A stretch of 64,000 bases of DNA from Chryseosolibacter indicum (lineage in GTDB: Bacteria > Bacteroidota > Bacteroidia > Cytophagales > Cyclobacteriaceae). Where the stretch lies: positions 51,606 through 115,605 of the forward strand of contig NZ_JAHESD010000009.1 in assembly GCF_018598585.1 (NCBI RefSeq), read 5' to 3'. Positions 8,979-18,500 of this stretch are shown here, one piece after another. Below the pieces are notes generated by a model. That model searched no databases and was not told the DNA's origin. It saw only the letters and a program-made list of their open reading frames with translations. Position 1 is the first letter of the stretch. Each line of letters starts with the position of its first letter. The translations under genes were made by a program, and so were the position numbers.

Positions 8979-9662
8979 TTACTGTACTGCAATTACCCAA
9001 TTAATGTGTCTACAATTCGGACACTCCTGATTAGGCTTTCCTGGCCCACGCGGGCGGCCGCAAACATAGCAAACCATTATACCGTTGGGCTTTAATTGCT
9101 TTAAAAATTCTTTATCTGACTCTGGTATAACGGGTAAGCCAGGCTTTGGCTTATCGGATTTAATAAGCGTAAAAATTCCGTTCGCTTCAATGAATAAACG
9201 CTTTACCTCCCCCAGGTGCTTTAGCTTTTCATAACGCAGCTGTGCCATGATCCGCTCTTTGGTAATGCGTGTTTTCGTCATCGTTTTTAAATCCATCACA
9301 CCGTCTTTTACAAGTGTGTCAATCCGTCCTTGAGTAATTGTTTCTGATTTTTGACTTCGCGCTGATATTAAAGCAATTCCTCTGCTAATGGAAACCACAA
9401 CGATGGCTATAACAAAAGATGGAAGTATTCCTCTATCAGGAGAGAGAATAGGCACACCCACGGCTGCAGCGAGCGAAACCATGGCAGCTAATTCATTACG
9501 TGTAAGCTGCGCTGCCATTCTCTTACCCAGTAAACGCATGGATGCCATAAGGATAATGTACACCAACGTCATCCTTAACATAATCTCAAGTAAAAATACA
9601 GGAGGTACTTCTCCTATAAACATGCGATGCCAATCCCATAATTTAATATCTTCCGGTTTCAT
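8979..9662 (-). CDS. DUF421 membrane protein with C-terminal zinc ribbon
   Basis: A 227-residue protein of the DUF421 (YetF-like) family. It has about three N-terminal membrane helices (residues 25-95) containing the family signature RLLGKRMAAQLTRNELAAMV, then a soluble alpha/beta domain with VKDGVMDL and MAQLRYEKLKHLGEVKRLFIEANGIFTLI. The last 35 residues add two CxxC pairs (CYVCG and CPNC), a probable zinc ribbon absent from typical family members. The function of DUF421 is poorly known. It follows its paralogue by 21 bp and precedes the M42 peptidase by 20 bp. Confidence 0.85.
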   Translation of the reverse strand: MKPEDIKLWDWHRMFIGEVPPVFLLEIMLRMTLVYIILMASMRLLGKRMAAQLTRNELAAMVSLAAAVGVPILSPDRGILPSFVIAIVVVSISRGIALISARSQKSETITQGRIDTLVKDGVMDLKTMTKTRITKERIMAQLRYEKLKHLGEVKRLFIEANGIFTLIKSDKPKPGLPVIPESDKEFLKQLKPNGIMVCYVCGRPRGPGKPNQECPNCRHINWVIAVQ

Positions 9663-9683
9663 AAAGTCTCTCCTAACTAATTA

Positions 9684-10373
9684 CTAATAGATTGCCTCAA
9701 TCCAGTTTTTATCGCCGCAGTTTTCACAAGAGATATTACGATCTGTAGTTTCGGCTACATAACCACAATTACAACAAGCAATTCTTGACTCATCTATTTT
9801 CGTTTGAGTATGAACAAACTCGAGTTCATTGGACGGAAAAGTTGGTAAGCCGGGCTTCGCCTCTTCTTCAGAATAAATACTAAAAAGCCCACATGCTTCA
9901 AAGTATACACGCTTAACGTTTCCCAGATTAAAGATCTTTTCCTTTCGTAAGGCGGCAAAAAGATGTTGTTTCGATAATCCTACTTTTTTCATTTCATCCA
10001 ACTGCACAAGTCCATCCTTTACGAGGATATTCATGGTTCCCTGCGTAATCTCTTCCATCTTATCATTCTTAACATTTAACCAGTTAAAGCCTCTTTGAAA
10101 TGCCGCTGCTAAAAGTAACGCGAGGATGCCGAGAAGTATGCCTTTATCCGGCAATTGCATAGGAACCGAAACAATGGCCCCAAAGGTAACAACTACTGCC
10201 ATCTCAGTTAATGTGAGTTGGCCATCCATTCGTTTACCTAAAAGTCTAAGAATAACCAGCAGAAATAGATAGACTATAATTGTACGGATTAGAACTTCAA
10301 CAAGAAATGTTGGTGGCGCTTGTCCAAACAGTATGCGTTGCCAATCCCATGACTGTATATCGTCCTTTTTCAT
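9684..10373 (-). CDS. DUF421 membrane protein with C-terminal zinc ribbon (paralogue)
   Basis: A 229-residue paralogue of the next gene: same length, same opening (MKKDDIQSWDW against MKPEDIKLWDW), same membrane helices with RLLGKRMDGQLTLTEMAVVV and same soluble domain. It too ends in two cysteine pairs (CCNCG and CENCGDKNW). The frame extends to a TTG at 10403, but alignment with the paralogue and a GAAGAG box upstream favour the ATG at 10373. It is the first gene of the minus-strand operon DUF421-DUF421-M42, which appears to have arisen by tandem duplication. Confidence 0.85.
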   Translation of the reverse strand: MKKDDIQSWDWQRILFGQAPPTFLVEVLIRTIIVYLFLLVILRLLGKRMDGQLTLTEMAVVVTFGAIVSVPMQLPDKGILLGILALLLAAAFQRGFNWLNVKNDKMEEITQGTMNILVKDGLVQLDEMKKVGLSKQHLFAALRKEKIFNLGNVKRVYFEACGLFSIYSEEEAKPGLPTFPSNELEFVHTQTKIDESRIACCNCGYVAETTDRNISCENCGDKNWIEAIY

Positions 10374-10558
10374 AGTCAACTCTTCAACTATATTATAAAT
10401 CAAAAATCATCACATAAGAAAGTGCTGTTTCAAGTGTGTAAACGCCCATCGTTATTGTAGAGGAAAATCCAGACAAGCGTTAGCAGTGCTTGTAAACCAT
10501 TTTTGAACCCTATGTACAATTGATTACATGCTTTCTTCAGGTATAAAAGTTGAGTAAC

Positions 10559-10573
10559 ACCAATTCCATTGGT
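10559..10573. promoter_or_regulatory. Candidate operator between divergent DUF421 genes
   Basis: ACCAAT-TCC-ATTGGT is a perfect 6-bp inverted repeat in the 249-bp space between the divergently transcribed DUF421 genes at 10373 and 10623, 50 bp before the latter. A regulator-binding site is plausible, but nothing else supports it. Confidence 0.3.
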
Positions 10574-10622
10574 ATTTTATTAATCACGATTTATACTAAT
10601 CGATAGCTGCTAACGACACTAC

Positions 10623-11264
10623 ATGAAGGTTATCATTATCATATTTCTATTTCTGGTAAGCTTATCTATAATTACAGCTTTCCTGCCAACAGCTGAAGTA
10701 AGCACAAAAAAGGAAATTGCAGGAAAGCAGATTGAAGGGCCGTTTTCTCAGCCAGATTGGAAAAAGATTTTTGTTCCTGAAACACCATTAATAGAAATCG
10801 TTATACGCGGCAGCGTTACCTATCTTGCCATATTCATACTGTTGCGTGTTGTTTTAAAAAGAGAAGCGGGTACTTTAGGGATGACTGACTTACTGGTTGT
10901 AGTTATGCTTGCCGATGCCATTCAAAATGGAATGTCCGACGATTATCATTCTGTAACGGACGGAATACTTCTCGTATGCACCATACTTTTATGGAGCCAC
11001 TTCTTAAATTATCTTGGATTTCATTTTCCATGGATTCAAAAGCTTATCCACCCTCCTGCATTGCTATTGGTTAAAAATGGTGTATTGATAAAAAAGAATT
11101 TACGAAAAGAGTTTATAACAGAAGACGAGCTCATGAGCCAGGTTAGAGAGCAAGGAGTGGCTTCTCTCAAGGAAGTAAAGGAAGCTTACATGGAAATGGA
11201 TGGGAGAATAAGTGTTATCTCAAACACAAAAGATACAAGCACAAATAAAAAAGTAATTGCTTAA
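10623..11264 (+). CDS. DUF421 membrane protein
   Basis: A third DUF421 family member, 213 residues, divergent from the two above. A hydrophobic N-terminus (residues 3-20) resembles a signal or extra membrane helix; further helices cover about 55-130 (LAIFILLRVVLKREAGTLGMTDLLVVVML). The soluble part has the family pattern LLVKNGVLIKKNLRKEFITEDELMSQVREQG. There is no zinc ribbon. It lies 39 bp before an exported protein of unknown function and may be co-transcribed with it. Confidence 0.82.
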   Translation: MKVIIIIFLFLVSLSIITAFLPTAEVSTKKEIAGKQIEGPFSQPDWKKIFVPETPLIEIVIRGSVTYLAIFILLRVVLKREAGTLGMTDLLVVVMLADAIQNGMSDDYHSVTDGILLVCTILLWSHFLNYLGFHFPWIQKLIHPPALLLVKNGVLIKKNLRKEFITEDELMSQVREQGVASLKEVKEAYMEMDGRISVISNTKDTSTNKKVIA

Positions 11265-11303
11265 AAAGAGCCATCAGGTACATGTTTTTAATGAACATCG
11301 CTG

Positions 11304-12023
11304 ATGAAAAAACTAGTGCTTATAATTTTCTCTCTTACTGGCGTACTCATACCTGACACCGGATTTTCACAACACAATCTGTTTGATGTACCTACAACTG
11401 AAATTGTAGAATATAAAAAACTCTTCTTTCAGCAGCAAGCCGTCTTCACAAAGGAAGAGATCAACGCTGCAACAACCTTTACTTATGGACTCGGTTACAA
11501 CTTCGAAGTGGGACTAACAATCCATCAGCTTGATTTTAAAAGATCACAAGGTATAGAAGTTGACCCTGATAATCATCCAGATGAAAACCCGGACTTCCTT
11601 ATCAACATGCAGAAAGCTTTTATCATCACAAATGATTTCCAGATAGGTATCGGAACAAGGAGTGGCATAAACGCTGCAAAACACAACAACGAAATTAAGT
11701 TCGTAAACTTCGATTACATCAACGGTGCGCTGGATATAAGTGATGGTGATTACGTATTTGTTGCCGGAGCCTATTATGCCAATAAACAATATGCGGGAGA
11801 AGGAACAAATTGGGGAGCGATGGCAGGCATTGACCTGGCCCTGCTAAAGAATAAGATGTATTTTATTGGCGAAGTAATTACGGGAAACTCTTCTTTAAGC
11901 GTTTTTAATACTGGCCTTGAATTTACCCTTCCAAAGAACTGGAAAATTGAAATTGGCATACAACTACCTGTACCAGGAAGTGACAATGACAGGGGAGGAA
12001 TAATCCAGATCTCAAAGAATTAA
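11304..12023 (+). CDS. Exported beta-strand-rich protein of unknown function
   Basis: A 239-residue protein with a clear signal peptide (MKKLVLIIFSLTGVLIP, cleavage probably before or near FSQ). The mature part alternates hydrophobic and polar residues with frequent glycines and aromatics (TFTYGLGYNFEVGLTIHQL, WGAMAGIDLALLKNKMYFIGE) and ends in strands, which suggests a small outer-membrane beta barrel or porin-like protein. The family is not recognised by name. It follows a DUF421 gene on the same strand. Confidence 0.65.
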   Translation: MKKLVLIIFSLTGVLIPDTGFSQHNLFDVPTTEIVEYKKLFFQQQAVFTKEEINAATTFTYGLGYNFEVGLTIHQLDFKRSQGIEVDPDNHPDENPDFLINMQKAFIITNDFQIGIGTRSGINAAKHNNEIKFVNFDYINGALDISDGDYVFVAGAYYANKQYAGEGTNWGAMAGIDLALLKNKMYFIGEVITGNSSLSVFNTGLEFTLPKNWKIEIGIQLPVPGSDNDRGGIIQISKN

Positions 12024-12138
12024 CACCTCATTTCTTAGTCAGAAGCCTGCCAAAACGGTCATTCAACCTCTAAAACCAACTCTGGTTAACTCCTGGCCCA
12101 TTAGGCTTATTACGCCGCGATAACATGCTGAATAGATG

Positions 12139-12262
12139 GTAGGCTCGAAGTAGGTTCGATGAATGTTCGATGTAGGTTCGAGAAAAGGGCGTTTTGTCGA
12201 TCCTACACCGTATTTACAAGCTATTTACGCTGTTTCTACGATGTATATCGAACGTATTTCAC
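12139..12262. repeat. Intergenic 11-bp-period tandem repeat
   Basis: Four contiguous 11-mers occur at 12139, 12150, 12161 and 12172: GTAGGCTCGAA, GTAGGTTCGAT, GAATGTTCGAT and GTAGGTTCGAG. After two unlike units, the same 11-bp register carries a second block at 12205, 12216, 12227, 12238 and 12249 (ACACCGTATTT, ACAAGCTATTT, ACGCTGTTTCT, ACGATGTATAT, CGAACGTATTT). A period not divisible by three argues against coding. It sits in the convergent gap between the exported protein and the GH15 gene. Confidence 0.85.
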
Positions 12263-12327
12263 CCGAAACGGCACTTATATACATCGCTTTTGGAATACGC
12301 CTTGGGAAACCACTTTCAATCCTTGCG

Positions 12328-14181
12328 TCATTGATTCTCGATTTCCTCTTCTTCCTTGTTACGCTGATCATTAAATTGTTTATCGAGGCTTAAGGCCGCG
12401 GAGATAAGACCAAGGTGGGTAAAGGCTTGAGGGAAATTGCCCAGATGTTCTCCCTGAAGACCGAGCTGCTCTGCATATAGCCCGGCATGGTTGGCATACC
12501 CCAGCATCTTTTCAAAGCAGAGGCGTGCTTTATTTAACTGGCCAGACTTAGCAAGACATTCAACATACCAGAAGGTACACATAGAGAATGTTCCCTCACC
12601 TCCTGTCAGACCTTCCATAGACTCGTCTGGTCTGTACCGGTATACGAGTGAATCTGATACGAGTTGTTCTTCTATACGTTTTAGTGTTGAAAGCCACCTT
12701 GGATCTTTTGGTGCTATAAAACGCACCAGGGGCATGAGAAGGGTTGCTGCATCGACAGAGTCAGCTCCTTTATATTGTACAAAGCACTTGAGATCCTCAT
12801 TCCAGAATTCTTCATGAATGGATATGAATATCTTATCTCTTTCCTTACGCCACTTGCCTGGCAATGGAAACGAGTGTGCTTTCGCGATTTTCATAGCTCG
12901 GTCCAGCGCCACCCAACACATCATACGCGAGTACAGAAATTCACGCTCTCCTCCCCTTACCTCCCATATACCCTGGTCTGGTGTATGCCAGTGATCGCAC
13001 ACCCAGTCTACCTGCCTGGATAAGTTACACCAGAAATCGTAAGAAATGGGTTCAGCATGCTTATCATATAGATAAATTGCATCGAGCAACTCGCCATAGA
13101 TGTCGAGTTGTACCTGGTTGTATGCGGCGTTGCCAATTCTTACGGGTCGTGTATTTTTATATCCGGAAAGGTGGTCAAGTTCCTGTTCCTCCAGTTCTTT
13201 GCTTCCATCTATCCGATACATTAATTGCAAGCTTCCGGCCTCAGCAATTTCGTTACATTGCTTCTCTACCCAGTGAATAAAATCACGGGTTTCGCGCTTG
13301 TAACCCAATTTAAGTAAAGTATATACACTAAAGGAGGCATCGCGAATCCAAGTATAACGATAGTCCCAGTTTCTTACGCCGCCTATCTCTTCAGGTAAGC
13401 CAAAGGTAGGTGACGCAATAATAGAACCGTGCTTCTTTGAGGTCATCAACTTTAAAACCAGGGCTGAACGATATACTGTTTCCATCCAACGCCCTTTGTA
13501 GGTACCTCTGCTTACCCAGCTCTTCCAATAATTTATGGTATCATATAACGACTTACTCGCATAGTCTCTCAGATCCTTATTGCCCTTGGTATTACTGCCA
13601 TCCAGGTATTCAAGGATAAAGATTACACTATCACCCGTATTTAATGTAAAGTCTACTTCTATATCATTATCTTTTACATTGAGGGGAATGGTAGAGGAAA
13701 ATCGCAGATCTGTTGAGTTCTTGCCGTCACTGCTTCTGAGAAGTATTTCGGTATCACTTTGCCTATGTACAGTATGCCCTGTTCTGCCGTAATTAAACCT
13801 GGGCCGGCATTCCATAGTAAAATGCAAATGTCCATGTACACAGGTAACAATTCTTATTAATCTTTTACTGATCAGATCACTCTGAACAGGCATAAAATCT
13901 GCAATCTCGCCTATACCCTGCCGCTCGAGAAATCGCGTGAGCAATACATTGGTATCAGGAAGATAAAGTTGCTTTTGCCGTGTGTGGTTAGGTTCCGGAG
14001 TAATTTTAAAATACCCACCCTTATCTTTATCCAGAATAGCGGCGAAAATAGTTGGCGAGTCAAAATAAGGGAAACACATAAAGTCGATAGAACCATTTAA
14101 TCCAACCAGTGCTACTGTATTTAAGTCGCCAATTACACCATAGTTCTCAATCGGTTGGTATTCATTATTATCCTGCTCCAT
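12328..14181 (-). CDS. Glycoside hydrolase family 15 (glucoamylase/trehalase-like)
   Basis: A 617-residue cytoplasmic enzyme without a signal peptide. The N-terminal beta domain opens with IENYGVIGDLNTVALVGLNGSIDFMCFP, a hallmark of bacterial GH15 proteins; the (alpha/alpha)6 barrel contains GGVRNWDYRYTWIRDASF and the C-terminal QLGLQGEHLGNFPQAFTHLGLI, which carries the conserved glutamate. Substrates in this group include short alpha-glucans, trehalose and glucosylglycerol-like solutes. The frame starts with TTG at 14184, but an ATG follows one codon later and is chosen. It lies 51 bp after a DUF421 gene on the same strand and may share its operon. Confidence 0.9.
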   Translation of the reverse strand: MEQDNNEYQPIENYGVIGDLNTVALVGLNGSIDFMCFPYFDSPTIFAAILDKDKGGYFKITPEPNHTRQKQLYLPDTNVLLTRFLERQGIGEIADFMPVQSDLISKRLIRIVTCVHGHLHFTMECRPRFNYGRTGHTVHRQSDTEILLRSSDGKNSTDLRFSSTIPLNVKDNDIEVDFTLNTGDSVIFILEYLDGSNTKGNKDLRDYASKSLYDTINYWKSWVSRGTYKGRWMETVYRSALVLKLMTSKKHGSIIASPTFGLPEEIGGVRNWDYRYTWIRDASFSVYTLLKLGYKRETRDFIHWVEKQCNEIAEAGSLQLMYRIDGSKELEEQELDHLSGYKNTRPVRIGNAAYNQVQLDIYGELLDAIYLYDKHAEPISYDFWCNLSRQVDWVCDHWHTPDQGIWEVRGGEREFLYSRMMCWVALDRAMKIAKAHSFPLPGKWRKERDKIFISIHEEFWNEDLKCFVQYKGADSVDAATLLMPLVRFIAPKDPRWLSTLKRIEEQLVSDSLVYRYRPDESMEGLTGGEGTFSMCTFWYVECLAKSGQLNKARLCFEKMLGYANHAGLYAEQLGLQGEHLGNFPQAFTHLGLISAALSLDKQFNDQRNKEEEEIENQ

Positions 14182-14232
14182 CAACTACATTTAAAACTTT
14201 AAAAAATCACCTCATTTTTATTTCACATACTG

Positions 14233-14700
14233 CTATACACCCAGGAGCTTGTCCTTATACTTAGGAACAACACTAATGGATCCATCTTTTTCAAGTACTG
14301 CAGATTTAATTTCGTCTATGCTTTCAAGACCATGTGTTTTACGTGCAGCTTCCAAAATATCTTCAAGCTGCACCCTGGCCTTCTTCATTCTATCGAGATG
14401 CAGTGTACCATTCTCCAACAGAAACATGGGGACACCGTTAATGATCTTGTCGAAGATTCTGAACTTACTGGAAAACATAGCCAGTATGAAATCAATAAAT
14501 ACAAGGGTGAGTATAACAAGCATTCCCCCCATTATGGAGTGGTCATCATCAATCAATGCTTGTTGCGTTGCTTCACTAATGATCAGCACAAGTATTAAAT
14601 CAAATGTTGTCATCTCAGACAATGTCCGCTTTCCTGCCATTCGCAGCACCACGAAGAGGAACATGTAAACAATTGCTGACCGTATAATGACCGATTCCAT
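14233..14700 (-). CDS. DUF421 membrane protein, short form
   Basis: A fourth DUF421 protein in the window, 155 residues. It has three membrane helices in residues 5-85 with RMAGKRTLSEMTTFDLILVLIISEATQQALIDDDHS, followed by the compact soluble domain (FLLENGTLHLDRMKKARVQLEDILEAARK). Its start is 3 bp beyond the stop of the preceding membrane-anchored gene, so the two are translationally coupled. It is closer to the 10623 protein than to the zinc-ribbon pair, as judged from the shared ATQQ/IQNG and DDDHS/DDYHS region. Confidence 0.87.
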   Translation of the reverse strand: MESVIIRSAIVYMFLFVVLRMAGKRTLSEMTTFDLILVLIISEATQQALIDDDHSIMGGMLVILTLVFIDFILAMFSSKFRIFDKIINGVPMFLLENGTLHLDRMKKARVQLEDILEAARKTHGLESIDEIKSAVLEKDGSISVVPKYKDKLLGV

Positions 14701-14702
14701 TG

Positions 14703-15230
14703 CTAGAAATATACGTATTGAGACAAGAAGGCTTTTTTACCGTTAACCTCAAGTTCCAGTTTTTGACTTCCCATCTTCATCGGATCTAGATGAAAAACTA
14801 TTGTGCCGCCCTGATCTGAATTAAATTGATAAACGATGCTATTACCCCGTGCAAAAACATCGCGTGCTTCAGGAATTACGTCAGTTATTTTCACCTTATC
14901 GAAATAATCTCTATTAAGACCAACAGAAAAATCTTTAACCGTATCATCCAGAGTTAGTCTCATTTCAAAACTCTTTTCAATTCGTAAAAACCTTTCATAT
15001 TCAACCTCCGCTCCTGGAAGGTTGGCAGTTTTTCTACTCATAAAATCGTGGTCACCAAATCCGCCTAGTAAGCCGAAGACAAGAACACCTGTTATAAGAA
15101 TCCAAAAGACTTTTTGAATTGGCCAACTTATTCGTTGATATTTATAATCCTTGTTAATGGAAGAGATGTCTTTCTCAATATTTATTACGGATAAATCTTT
15201 TTCAGAAACTGAATGCTGGGCTATTTTCAT
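14703..15230 (-). CDS. Membrane-anchored protein of unknown function, DUF421 partner
   Basis: With the ATG at 15230 (the frame extends to GTG at 15236) the protein has 175 residues. It has an N-terminal cytoplasmic part of about 40 residues, one membrane helix (VFWILITGVLVFGLLGGF, about 43-61) and a C-terminal domain of alternating strands outside the membrane. The family is not recognised. Its stop lies 3 bp before the downstream DUF421 start, so the two proteins are probably made together and may form a complex. Confidence 0.75.
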   Translation of the reverse strand: MKIAQHSVSEKDLSVINIEKDISSINKDYKYQRISWPIQKVFWILITGVLVFGLLGGFGDHDFMSRKTANLPGAEVEYERFLRIEKSFEMRLTLDDTVKDFSVGLNRDYFDKVKITDVIPEARDVFARGNSIVYQFNSDQGGTIVFHLDPMKMGSQKLELEVNGKKAFLSQYVYF

Positions 15231-15460
15231 AAACACGTGTTTTCAAACGTTTTATGCTCGCTTAAAAGTTGTGCCACAGAAATAGAAAATAGAGAAATCG
15301 TTAAAGGAAAATTAAGAAGAATGCTTACTGTTTTTCAAATACCTTTTATTCGTGCAAAAACAAAGATTTACTCCAAAATTACAGCTGCTATAATGTACTC
15401 TTCCTCCTTTTGTATTGACCTTAATGTTGAGGAAGAATCCTACAGTCCACCACATTACAC

Positions 15461-15500
15461 AATAAAAAAAACCATTACAATCCTAGCGACTGTAATGGTT
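15461..15500 (-). terminator. Terminator of the GH87 gene
   Basis: On the minus strand a perfect 10-bp stem AACCATTACA...TGTAATGGTT (15491-15500 with 15470-15479) is followed by an uninterrupted T tract. It begins 22 bp beyond the stop of the large secreted hydrolase. Confidence 0.92.
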
Positions 15501-15521
15501 CTGTTTCAACAGTTAATTGTG

Positions 15522-18500
15522 TTACTTCTTAATAATCCTGAACATATAAGTATTGCTACGGCCTCGTAGTTTTACAATATGAATTCCTCCGGTAAGTGAT
15601 CTTACATCAAGCCGCACCTCATCTTTTCCTCCGATGGATTCACTAAACCACTGCCTTCCTGTTAAGTCGATAATTTGAGCCTGTTCAAATTGTCCGTTTG
15701 TTCTTATAAATAATTCTTCTTTTACTTCATTGGGCCAATAGGTTATAACACCCCCATTTGGAGTTTCTTCAGAAAAAGTATTTTGCTGAGACGCAACTGT
15801 ACTTGTACTCGCAGATCGTCCCGCAGTTGATTCCAATACCCATTGTGCACTAAGCCATGATGCGTTAATAGTGCCATACTGCGCATGACCCTGCAGGTTT
15901 TCAACATGAATGTATTGGTTGCTCTGCCACGCATTTTTTAACCTTACAAATCCGCTACCTGCGTCTTCAACTGTCCAGCGAGAGCTGCTCCACCCAAGAG
16001 TACGTGCTGTACATTGAACATAACCTTGCAGATTTTCAATGTGCATATACTCACCTGTACTAACATTCTTCAACTCTTTGAAACCTCCACCTACATCTTC
16101 GAGCGTCCATTCATAAGTTGTTCCTGAAGGTGATGCAGCATAGCGTACCCTGTCACCGGCATCATATAAGTATGTGTTTTGCCACCGATTCTTAATTCTA
16201 TAAGTTACTCCGCTATTACCGCCTCCATTTGTAGCTGTGAAAGTGAGATAGTTAAGATTAAAATCATCAGCATCTACCACTATGCGTAAAACCTTTTGTC
16301 CTGTTGTTAGTGCAGGAGTAGTTACACTTACCGTTTGCCATGTCTGCCAGTTACCGGTGTTAGGTACCGAAATAGTTCCTGATATGTTAGTGCCATCAAG
16401 TTCGACATGAAAAGTTCTTCCTGATAAACCAGAAGCAACTCTTGCCTGCAAAGTATAAGCACCTGCGGTTGAAACATTCACCGTATATTCAAGCCACTCT
16501 GTACTCCGCATCCAACCCACGTTGTAGCCGCCTTCAGCACAAGATTCAATATCAACGCCTGTGGTACGATACTGCCCTCCTGAATTTGTTGCATCTGCAT
16601 CATGATAAGAAATGCCTTCACCACCATTATCAAAGTCTTCTGCCTGAATTGTCCCCGGGATGCTTCTTGCTGTTCCTCCATAGGGTGTTTGCGATGCAGG
16701 AGAATTAACAACGAGTTTAAGTTGCTTTGTGCCTGTACCACCACTATTGGATGCAGAGAGGGTAACTGTAAATGTACCGGTAGCGGTAGGCGTACCACTG
16801 ATAACACCTGTACTCGTATTTACACTTAAGCCGGCAGGTAAGCCTGAAGCTGTGAAGGATGTCGGATTGTTTGATGCGGTAATGCCAGCGCTATAAGCTG
16901 TGTTTACTACACCATCAGGTAATGAAGTATTTGATATAACCGGAGCAGTGGCCTGATTTACAACAAGACTTAATTGCTTTGTTGCAGCGCCGGCACTGTT
17001 AGTAGCAGAAAGGGTAACATTAAAATTACCTGCTACAGTTGGGGTACCACTGATCACACCTGTACTGGCATTGACAGTAAGCCCCGCAGGCAAACCAGTT
17101 GCACCGTATGTTGTCGGGTTGTTGGTTGCACTAATACTTGCATTGTATGGTGTGTTTATCGTACCTGAAGGAAGAGATGTATTAGAAATAACGGGAGGCT
17201 GCGCCGTGATTCCATTAATTGCAAAAGTTGTACTTGACTCATTCAGAATAGGCGCCGTAGCCGCATTTCTTATCACCAGGTTTTGGGTGGACATAAAACC
17301 ATTTACCTGCGGAAGAACAAGTAAGCCATGACCTAGATAATCGTCATATGTTTCCGGTGTGTAATTGTTTACATTATTATCCCTTCCTGTACCATCGATA
17401 GTAACATTGATAAGCTCAAGGTTGGTGATCCGGTAACTGGATGCAACATTGTAAATCATTATCGCATCCTTCTGAGAATTGAGAATGTCAACATTTCTTA
17501 AACGAAGGTTTTGAAGATTATAGAGTCGCGTAAAGATATCAACGGCTCCATAGCGGTTAAACCATAAGTTTGCATTTGTACCACAGGAGATAACTGTAGT
17601 TTCATAAATCTCCATCCAAAGTGTAGTGCTAAACTCAGGGCCAGGAAAATCTGAATTCACACGAATCCCGGTTTCCGTATTGTCTTTAATGAGAAGATGA
17701 TGTCCCCTATGACCACCACCACCAAAGAAACCGATACCCGCAGCACGCCACGTATGTTCTGCAGTACAATAACGGAATTCGTTATTGACACTTGCGGGTC
17801 CATCAAAGGATGACCACGATGCCATCGCGTCATCACCATTGTTTCTGAAATTTGAATGCTCGCAAATTGAATTGCTTGTTCCCTTCGAGAAGTTCACACC
17901 ATCCGCATAGTTGTTTCTAAAGCGTGAACCGGTTATCAATAATCCGTCTGTAATGGTAGAACTTTGCCAGTTTGCTATCCATGCACCTACTTCAAAATGT
18001 TCAACCCATACCCTTTCAATGGATGAGTTGGTTCCATATCCTCCGGTAAAACCTTTGTAGCCTGCCGTGCGATTTGTGTTTTCGGTATTCATGTAGAAAT
18101 CTTTAAAATGAAGATTGCTACCGTTGGTTTCAATACCTCCGCTATTTGGCCCGGGATTACTGAAGTATAATTCTGTATGCCACATACCCGCACCTTGAAC
18201 GGTAAGGTTATTGACATTAGAGAACATCCACTTACCACCTTGTGAACCCAGCAAAAATCTGCCTTCAGGAATGTAAATGTTCTTACCTTGTGTGCGAGCA
18301 TCGTTAAGACAGTTTACAAAGGCTTGCATATCATCAGCCTGGTCGTTAGGATTTGCACCATAACTGGTAACGGAAAGGCTGTTTGCGGGCTGACCAATAG
18401 GATCAGGAATAGGTTCCATCTCAATAAAGTCAACGATATAAGTAATGCCATCAGCGTTTGTTTTTTGCAACCTGATCTCACTTCCCACTGCTACCTGCGT

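Noticed and set aside
12139..12182. GGTTCGA words resembling tRNA T-loops
   Set aside because: No acceptor stem, anticodon arm or D arm can be built around them; they are units of an 11-bp tandem repeat.
15213..15569. 118-codon plus-strand frame between the DUF421-partner and GH87 genes
   Set aside because: It runs through a minus-strand terminator and into the end of the GH87 gene and has no protein-like features.
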